From NCBI GenBank assembly GCA_013388855.1, contig JACAEM010000007.1, positions 1 to 64,000 of the forward strand: a stretch of 64,000 bases of DNA. The letters run 5' to 3'. Source of the DNA: Chloroflexota bacterium. GTDB taxonomy: Bacteria; Chloroflexota; Anaerolineae; Anaerolineales; Villigracilaceae. Both the position numbers and the translations under genes were made by a program. This document shows positions 58,300 to 64,000 of the stretch, in pieces (positions within the stretch are counted from its first letter, which is position 1; each line of letters starts with the position of its first letter). The notes under the pieces are model-generated. The model saw only the letters and a list, made by a program, of their open reading frames with translations, was not told the DNA's origin and ran no database searches.

Positions 58300-61002
58300 A
58301 TGGACCTCTCGCAGAACATCCACTTGCTTGGCGACCTGCTCGGCAGGGTTATTTCGGAACTCGAGTCGCCGCGCATCTTTGAGATCGAGGAGCGCATTCG
58401 GGCGCTGGCCAAAGCGCGGCGCGGCGGGGATGTAGTTGCAGGACAACGACTGCACGAAGAAGTATCCGCTTTGCAAAATGAAGAGGCGCGTGTGATCGCC
58501 GCGGCGTTCACATCCTATTTTGATCTGGTGAATCTGGCGGAGGAGGATTATCGCGTGCGACTCCTCCGTCAGCGTGAAGATGAATCGTTCCCAGAGCCGA
58601 CCCGTGAATCCATCGGTGAAGCGATTTCCACCCTAAAAGAGCGCGGCGTCACGCGGGAGCAAATGTCCACCTTATTGGATGAATTGTGCATCGAACTGGT
58701 TCTGACCGCGCACCCGACGGAAGCGCGCCGGAGGACTGTTCTCTCGAAAACGGAACGCATCACACTCCTCCTGAGCCTGATCAACCAGAATTCGCTTTCG
58801 CGGCGCGAACGGGAAGAGACCGTTCGATCCCTGCATGCTGAAATTTCCGCGTTGTGGCTGACGGACCGCGTCCGCGCCGATAAGTTGACCGTGACCGATG
58901 AAGTAAGAACCGGGCTGTATTACGTTGACGCGTACCTGTGGGACATCATCCCCAAACTGTACGAGGACCTGGAAAATGCGCTCAAAAAATATTACCCGGG
59001 CTTGAAAGCGCCGCGCGCCTGGCTGAAACTCGCTTCCTGGATCGGCGGGGATCGCGACGGAAACCCGTTTGTCACTTCCGCGGTGACAGCTGAAACGTTG
59101 CGCCTGCATCGCGGGCTCGCCGTGGAAAAATATCGCGGCATGTTCCAGGAATTGGGACGCCGCTTGAGTGTGAGCTCGAATCGCATCCCACCGCCGCGCG
59201 TTTTGTTGGATTGGATCGAAAAACGCAGACCGTTCCCGTCGCATGTGGCATATATTGAACAACGCTATGCCGCCGAGCCGTATCGCCTGATCCTTTCCTT
59301 GCTTGCGAATGACCTTGCCGAAGCCTCGCGTGATGACATGACAAAGCACCTGTTGGGGAACTATCCGCATCGGGCACTGCTGACGGAGAAAACACTGCTT
59401 GAGTCTTTGGAGTTGATCGCTTCGGCTTTACCGGCGATGCTGGTCGAAGATGAGCTGAAAGTCGCCCTGCAAAAGATGCGGGTCTTTGGTCTGCACGTGG
59501 CGCGGCTCGATATCCGTGAAGATTCAGGGCGTTTGAACGCAGCATTGGGGGAGATCCTGCGCGCTCTGAAGATCGAATTCGACTTCGAAAATTTATCGTC
59601 CGATGCGCGTGAAACGATGCTGGAACGCCTGATGAAAGAACCCGCACCGGATCTTTCGGCACATCCCGGCGTCACTGCCGCCACTGCCGAAACCTGGTCA
59701 TTGTTCCAATTGATTGGACGTACGTGCGATATTTATGGCAGTGAACTGCTTGGTCCCATCGTCATTTCGATGACCCATACCGCCGCGGATGTCTTGACCG
59801 TTCTTCTGCTCGCCAAGTGGGCGGGATGCGCGACTGTTCCACAAATTGTGCCGCTTTTCGAATCGATCCAGGATCTGAAAGATGCCGCCCACATCCTTGA
59901 ACTGCTCTTCACTTCCGATGTGTATCGTGAACAGTTGAAATCCCACAACAATGAACAAATGGTCATGATCGGCTATTCCGACAGCAACAAGGACGGCGGT
60001 TACCTCATGGCGAACTGGTCCCTCCATCAGGCACAGGAGGAGATCACTGCGATGGCGCAAAAACACGGCGTCAAACTCACCATCTTCCACGGGCGCGGCG
60101 GGACCATCGCTCGTGGCGGTGGACCCGCCAATCATGCCATCCGTGCCCAGCCTGCCGGGAGCATTAACGGACGTTTCCGCGTCACCGAACAAGGTGAGAT
60201 CATTGCCTCGCGTTACGCCAATCCGAAACTTGCCCATCGGCATCTTGAACAGATCGCCAGCGCGGTCATCCTCGCCTCCGCCCCACAGAAGGAGGAGCCC
60301 ATCCCTACGCAATGGCGGAACGCGCTGGACGAAATGTCCCGGGCAGCGCAACGCGCCTATCGTGAACTGGTTTATGAAACGCCAGGTTTTATCGAATTTT
60401 GGGAGTTGGCCACGCCGCTCGATGAGATCAAGCGCCTGCAGATCGGGTCACGCCCCGCGGCGCGTGCCAAACTCGGTGCGGTGAACCAGATTCGTGCCAT
60501 CCCGTGGGTTTTCTCGTGGATGCAGAGCCGCTTTAACCTGCCCGGCTGGTACGGTCTCGGCACAGGGCTTGCTTCCATCGACGATGTGCCTCTGCTTCAG
60601 GAAATGTATGACGAATGGTTATTCTTCCGCACCCTGCTCAACAACTCCGAGATGTCCCTGCTCAAGGCAGATATGGACATCTCCGCTCTCTACGTGAGTC
60701 TTGTCCCTGATAAAAAACTGGCAGAGACGATCTTTGCCTCCATCCGCACGGAATATGAACATACCCGGGATGCGGTTCTTTCCATCAGCCGCCACAAGAC
60801 CTTGCTTGAATTGGAGCCTGTCACCCAGCAGGCGGTCCAACTTCGTAACCCCTATGTGGACCCGCTCAACTACATTCAGGTGGAAACCTTGCGGCGGTTG
60901 AGGGCGCTGAAAGATCAAGAGGGAGCCGAAGCCAAATCCTTACGCGAGGTCATGGCACTAACCATCAACGGTATCGCGGCGGGATTGAGAAATACGGGGT
61001 AG
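58300..61002 (+). CDS. ppc: Phosphoenolpyruvate carboxylase
   Basis: Carboxylates PEP to oxaloacetate, an anaplerotic step. The 900-residue length matches bacterial-type PEPC. Signature motifs are LTAHPTEARRR (catalytic His, about residue 140), GGDRDGNPFVT, GYSDSNKDGGYL, FHGRGGTIARGGGP (about residues 590-605) and a C-terminus ending NTG as in E. coli PEPC. There is no ribosome-binding site; a promoter with -10 seven bases upstream points to a leaderless mRNA. Monocistronic. Confidence 0.97.
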   Translation: MDLSQNIHLLGDLLGRVISELESPRIFEIEERIRALAKARRGGDVVAGQRLHEEVSALQNEEARVIAAAFTSYFDLVNLAEEDYRVRLLRQREDESFPEPTRESIGEAISTLKERGVTREQMSTLLDELCIELVLTAHPTEARRRTVLSKTERITLLLSLINQNSLSRREREETVRSLHAEISALWLTDRVRADKLTVTDEVRTGLYYVDAYLWDIIPKLYEDLENALKKYYPGLKAPRAWLKLASWIGGDRDGNPFVTSAVTAETLRLHRGLAVEKYRGMFQELGRRLSVSSNRIPPPRVLLDWIEKRRPFPSHVAYIEQRYAAEPYRLILSLLANDLAEASRDDMTKHLLGNYPHRALLTEKTLLESLELIASALPAMLVEDELKVALQKMRVFGLHVARLDIREDSGRLNAALGEILRALKIEFDFENLSSDARETMLERLMKEPAPDLSAHPGVTAATAETWSLFQLIGRTCDIYGSELLGPIVISMTHTAADVLTVLLLAKWAGCATVPQIVPLFESIQDLKDAAHILELLFTSDVYREQLKSHNNEQMVMIGYSDSNKDGGYLMANWSLHQAQEEITAMAQKHGVKLTIFHGRGGTIARGGGPANHAIRAQPAGSINGRFRVTEQGEIIASRYANPKLAHRHLEQIASAVILASAPQKEEPIPTQWRNALDEMSRAAQRAYRELVYETPGFIEFWELATPLDEIKRLQIGSRPAARAKLGAVNQIRAIPWVFSWMQSRFNLPGWYGLGTGLASIDDVPLLQEMYDEWLFFRTLLNNSEMSLLKADMDISALYVSLVPDKKLAETIFASIRTEYEHTRDAVLSISRHKTLLELEPVTQQAVQLRNPYVDPLNYIQVETLRRLRALKDQEGAEAKSLREVMALTINGIAAGLRNTG

Positions 61003-61049
61003 GTCATTCGTTGTGAGGACGGTCACCTTCCTCCTTGCAGGGACATTTG

Positions 61050-61706
61050 TTACCCGATCTTCGGCGTATCCCCGATGATCTCCCAACCGTGTTCCAGCGC
61101 GACCGTTTTCAACTTTTTATCGGGGTACACCGCCACGGGATGATCCGCGTGCTCCAGCAGGGGAATATCCAGCACGGTATCGCCGTATGCCACATCCACA
61201 CGGTCCACGGCAAGACGGCTCAACACCTGCTCAATCTTCTTTTCATTCGCCACCAGTTCCCCAATCGACTTCACTTTTCCATCGACGATCTGCGTCGGCG
61301 TACCGATGTATTTCACATCAATGCGTCGCGCAAACGGCTCAATGAACGGTTCAATAACACTGCTGGCAATGTAAACCTGTGCTCCGTCCTCACGATGCCT
61401 AACCAACCGCGCGATCACATCCTCACGGCGCTTTCGCCAGAAATCATGCTCCACCACCCATTCGGATACCTGACGTAATTTTGCTTCATCCACATTTTTG
61501 ATATAGCCCAGGCTTTCGATCATCAGTTGCTGCCCCCATGCCTGCCAGTCAATAATGCCATTCTTCGCCAGAACATAGGCTGGCATAATGGATGCCATCG
61601 TCAGATTCGCCTGCCATTTGCTCTGGTGATGCCTGACCCAATCCACCACGCCGAGGAATGGGGAGCCGGTGGTCAACGTGCCCATCATATCGGAAACAAC
61701 AATCAT
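61050..61706 (-). CDS. HAD-superfamily (SerB-like) protein with altered motif I
   Basis: A 218-residue HAD-IB-like protein. Motif I reads SDMMGTLT: the nucleophile D6 is present, but the second Asp of DxD is Met. Motif II is the Ser of YIASSV, motif IV GDTVLDIPLL. The missing acid/base Asp suggests phosphatase activity may be lost or replaced by another reaction. GGAGGAGAA precedes the ATG and TATAAT lies at 61737-61742 (minus). Divergent from rsmI. Confidence 0.8.
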   Translation of the reverse strand: MIVVSDMMGTLTTGSPFLGVVDWVRHHQSKWQANLTMASIMPAYVLAKNGIIDWQAWGQQLMIESLGYIKNVDEAKLRQVSEWVVEHDFWRKRREDVIARLVRHREDGAQVYIASSVIEPFIEPFARRIDVKYIGTPTQIVDGKVKSIGELVANEKKIEQVLSRLAVDRVDVAYGDTVLDIPLLEHADHPVAVYPDKKLKTVALEHGWEIIGDTPKIG

Positions 61707-61757
61707 TTCTCCTCCGGTCTATGAATAATTCCCGTCATTATACACTTGCCGTGATGA

Positions 61758-61769
61758 TACAATCGCCGC
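61758..61769 (+). promoter_or_regulatory. Leaderless promoter of rsmI
   Basis: Extended -10 TGA-TACAAT (TACAAT 61758-61763), then CGCCGC and the ATG at 61770. Confidence 0.55.
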
Positions 61770-62594
61770 ATGGGCACACTCTATCTCGTTGCCACTCCCA
61801 TCGGTAATCTGGAGGATATGTCCCCGCGCGCGGTCCGCATTTTGCGGGAGTCCAGTCTCATCGCGGCGGAGGATACGCGTCACACCGGCAAATTGCTCAA
61901 ACACTTCGAGATCGACACTCCGTTGACGAGTTACTTCGAACACAACAAACTGAACAAACTGGATTTCATTCTCGAAAAACTTTCACACGGAGATGTGGCG
62001 CTGGTTTCGGATGCCGGGACTCCGGCAATCAACGACCCCGGCTACGAACTTGTCCGCGCCGCCCTCGCCTCCGGCTATGACGTTCGACCTGTTCCCGGAC
62101 CCTCAGCGCCGATTTCCGCCTTGGCGGTCTCCGGTTTGCCCACGGATTCGTTCCTCTACCTCGGATATCTCCCCGCCAAAACCAGTGAACGGCACAAGTT
62201 CATAGAGGGAATTTCCAATGTGCCCTACACGTTGATCTTTCTCGAGTCACCGCATCGCATTGTTGACTCCCTCGACGATTTATTCTCCATCCTTGGCGAC
62301 AGAAAAATCTGCGTTGCCCGCGAGATGACCAAGCTGTTCGAAGAATACTGGCGCGGGACAGTCAGTGGAGCGGTGGAATATTTCAAATTACAGCCTGCAA
62401 GGGGTGAGTTTACGCTGGTCATTGAGGGGAAAACGAAAAAGGAAAAAGATGTATGGACAGAGGAAGAACTCACCGCCGCCATCGAAAAGGAATTATTAAG
62501 TGAAAAATCTGCCAAGGAAATCTCTGCGGAGTTGGCGGAGAAAAGTGGCTGGAATAAAAAGGCGGTCTACCGTTTGATCAATCGGGAGGGATAA
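61770..62594 (+). CDS. rsmI: 16S rRNA (cytidine1402-2'-O)-methyltransferase
   Basis: SAM-dependent 2'-O-methylation of C1402 in 16S rRNA. The 274-residue protein shows the tetrapyrrole-methylase fold: LYLVATPIGNLEDM, AAEDTRHTGKLL, LVSDAGTPAINDPG, PVPGPSAPISAL and FLESPHRI. A short C-terminal helical extension follows. No ribosome-binding site; a -10 six bases upstream suggests a leaderless mRNA. Followed by a strong terminator. Confidence 0.95.
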   Translation: MGTLYLVATPIGNLEDMSPRAVRILRESSLIAAEDTRHTGKLLKHFEIDTPLTSYFEHNKLNKLDFILEKLSHGDVALVSDAGTPAINDPGYELVRAALASGYDVRPVPGPSAPISALAVSGLPTDSFLYLGYLPAKTSERHKFIEGISNVPYTLIFLESPHRIVDSLDDLFSILGDRKICVAREMTKLFEEYWRGTVSGAVEYFKLQPARGEFTLVIEGKTKKEKDVWTEEELTAAIEKELLSEKSAKEISAELAEKSGWNKKAVYRLINREG

Positions 62595-62655
62595 ATATGG
62601 CGTGGACTGCAATGTCTTCGGACATTTGAATCGATTTTTACTATCTTTATTATCG

Positions 62656-62688
62656 CCTCCCCTGCTACAAGCAGGGGAGGTTCGTTTT
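62656..62688 (+). terminator. Intrinsic terminator after rsmI
   Basis: CCTCCCCTGCT (62656-62666) / AGCAGGGGAGG (62670-62680) with ACA loop, then TTCGTTTT. Confidence 0.85.
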
Positions 62689-62754
62689 CCCTTTTGCACA
62701 GCTGTCTAATCGAAAAGAAAAAATAAATTGTATATACATATTCGCCATGCGTTA

Positions 62755-62783
62755 TTGTATCTTTACACATAAGACCGTATAAT
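62755..62783 (+). promoter_or_regulatory. Promoter of the secreted repeat protein
   Basis: TTGTAT (62755-62760), 17-bp spacer, TATAAT (62778-62783). The leader of about 85 nt contains two direct TTACAGAATTG copies. Confidence 0.6.
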
Positions 62784-62874
62784 GGTTTTGTAACATTACA
62801 GAATTGAAAGCGTCATGGCTTACAGAATTGTAAACCCATCGCAAAGGCAAGTCATTTTTGGGAATTGAGAGTCT

Positions 62875-64000
62875 ATGAAAAAGTATTTCTCCTTCAGTAT
62901 TACGTTGATATTGTTATTATCCTTGCTTTCAACAACTGTCCAAGCTGCTCCAGGAAGCGATTTTGCTTTTGTAGACTTGATTTCCGGACAAACAGTTATT
63001 GCAAACTATGGAGACTGGCTGGAGGGTACGAATAGCACCATTGATATCCATATCAGTAACACCCAGCCGGGTACCGGCATTACCGACGGCGAATACGCGG
63101 GATGGTGTATTCAGGATCATATCTTTGGGCGATTGTATTCTGAACCCGCCACCCTCTATTCCAGTATCAGCCCGGATCTTCCCGATGACCTGCTCGGTTT
63201 GCCGTGGAACGAGATCAACTATGTCTTGAATCATAAAATTCGAGGCGAGGGAAAGACCGATCTTGAATTCTTTAAAGATGTCCAGACAGCAATCTGGTTA
63301 TTGCTCGGAGAACCCAATCCCGAATTTGGTATCAGCCCCGAAGCCGAACAAATGGTTGCAGACGCACAGGCAAACGCTGATTTTATCCCTGGAGATGGGG
63401 AAATTCTGGCTGTCGTCGTTTACTCGGATGGCATGAATGCAGACGATTCGAAAAGCGTTCAAGAAACAATCATTGAAGTTGTTTTACATTTCCCCAAGAC
63501 CGCGACACCTACTGCAACACTGACCAATACTGCCACATTTACTCCGACCGAAACGCCGACTCACACCCCTACTTCGACTGGCACCATAACCGAAACATTT
63601 ACCCCCACCTCCACTCTGACCGATACCCCAACGTTCACCCCGACCTCGACTGGTACCATCACCGAGACCTTTACGCCTACTGTTACACCAACCAATACCT
63701 TCACCTACACCCCCACCTCGACCGGTACAATCACTGAAACGTTTACCCCCACATTTACGCCGACCAACACCCCGACATTTACCCCCACTTCGACCGGCAC
63801 CATTACCGAGACCTTTACGCCTACTGTTACGCCGACCATCGTTACCGAACCTGCATGTACACCTACTGTTGTCCTCACCACAGTGACTGCGGACTTTACA
63901 AAAGTATCTGTGGGAGCATCCGTAGAAGGAATGGGGAAGGTGGCTCCCGGCTTGAATATTGATGGGAGAGGGACGGCAGTAAGGGTTTCGACTGGCGTCA
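62875..64000 (+). CDS. Secreted Thr/Pro-repeat surface protein (3' truncated)
   Basis: An open frame from ATG 62875 to the window edge (375 residues visible, no stop). Signal peptide (about residues 1-25, ending VQAAP), then a globular domain of about 180 residues ([24 protein letters not shown]) resembling thioester- or Cys-containing surface domains, then Thr/Pro-rich tandem repeats containing [15 protein letters not shown]. The DNA repeats have a 72-bp period. Probably a cell-surface protein with an O-glycosylatable stalk. Confidence 0.8.
   Translation, partial: MKKYFSFSITLILLLSLLSTTVQAAPGSDFAFVDLISGQTVIANYGDWLEGTNSTIDIHISNTQPGTGITDGEYAGWCIQDHIFGRLYSEPATLYSSISPDLPDDLLGLPWNEINYVLNHKIRGEGKTDLEFFKDVQTAIWLLLGEPNPEFGISPEAEQMVADAQANADFIPGDGEILAVVVYSDGMNADDSKSVQETIIEVVLHFPKTATPTATLTNTATFTPTETPTHTPTSTGTITETFTPTSTLTDTPTFTPTSTGTITETFTPTVTPTNTFTYTPTSTGTITETFTPTFTPTNTPTFTPTSTGTITETFTPTVTPTIVTEPACTPTVVLTTVTADFTKVSVGASVEGMGKVAPGLNIDGRGTAVRVSTGV
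63574..63861 (+). repeat. 72-bp tandem repeats encoding the Thr/Pro stalk
   Basis: The marker TCGAC(T/C)GG(T/C)AC recurs at 63574, 63646, 63718 and 63790, exactly 72 bp apart (24 codons), with mostly silent third-base changes between units. Confidence 0.85.

Noticed and set aside
62819-62860. GTAAACCCATCGCAAAGGCAA resembling parts of a c-di-GMP riboswitch
   Set aside because: The elements are in the wrong order and no GNRA hairpin or closing stem can be formed; only short word similarity.
63540-63870. Evenly spaced repeats that could suggest a CRISPR array
   Set aside because: Units are in frame, contiguous and encode Thr/Pro residues of a secreted protein; there are no unique spacers.

Overview
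The window looks like a chromosomal segment of a Chloroflexota bacterium, most likely class Anaerolineae. This is inferred from gene content, not from a marker gene. The clues are the DUF3090/SCO1664 pair, an isobutyryl-CoA-type mutase large subunit, a bacterial PEP carboxylase, very large PAS/GAF histidine kinases, lipoproteins with Thr/Pro-rich stalks, a secreted M6 protease, and many short palindromic intergenic repeats. No rRNA, tRNA, CRISPR array, transposase or prophage gene was seen.

Layout. 0-8.2 kb: end of a surface protein, acyl-CoA mutase (-), DUF3090 and SCO1664, homoserine dehydrogenase, M1 aminopeptidase, GNAT, duplicated DinB/ClbS-like protein, folK. 8.2-19.2 kb: the MoxR-DUF58-DUF4129-DUF4350-SpoIIM-RDD membrane cluster, small unknown proteins, folP and a zinc-ribbon protein. 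19.3-27.9 kb: SRPBCC protein, a divergent promoter region with mirrored terminator leaders, CarD-type regulator, a tiny membrane protein, hydantoinase, a glutaminase-less asparagine-synthase-like enzyme, BNR-repeat protein, SH3 lipoprotein. 28-35.4 kb: two tandem histidine kinases, then a dehydrogenase-like/nucleotidyltransferase/PAP2 cassette. 35.4-42.7 kb: M23-SDR-DinB operon, a c-di-GMP-I riboswitch ahead of a secreted M6 metalloprotease, lipoproteins, Hsp20, a receiver-only protein. 42.7-50.9 kb: a 32-residue leader peptide and two tandem terminators preceding five GNAT acetyltransferases, a zinc-ribbon protein, a HAD hydrolase, an Eis-like acetyltransferase and an MFS exporter. 51-58.1 kb: zinc-ribbon/HD/B3-4/deacetylase operon, diguanylate cyclase, decayed clostripain remnant, ABC exporter, small membrane protein. 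58.3-64 kb: PEP carboxylase, HAD protein, rsmI and the start of a secreted Thr/Pro-repeat protein.

How parts may work together. The diguanylate cyclase (intact GGEEF and RxxD I-site) makes the ligand sensed by the riboswitch upstream of the M6 protease, so the window holds both a source and an effector of c-di-GMP. The acetyltransferase/exporter block resembles an inducible detoxification or drug-resistance island: leader peptide plus attenuator, Eis-like enzyme, efflux pump. This is the strongest candidate for an undescribed system here. Several genes (6763 -, 14988 -, 37218 -, 58300 +, 61770 +) have a -10 hexamer ending 6-7 nt before the start codon and no ribosome-binding site, which suggests leaderless transcripts are common in this organism.
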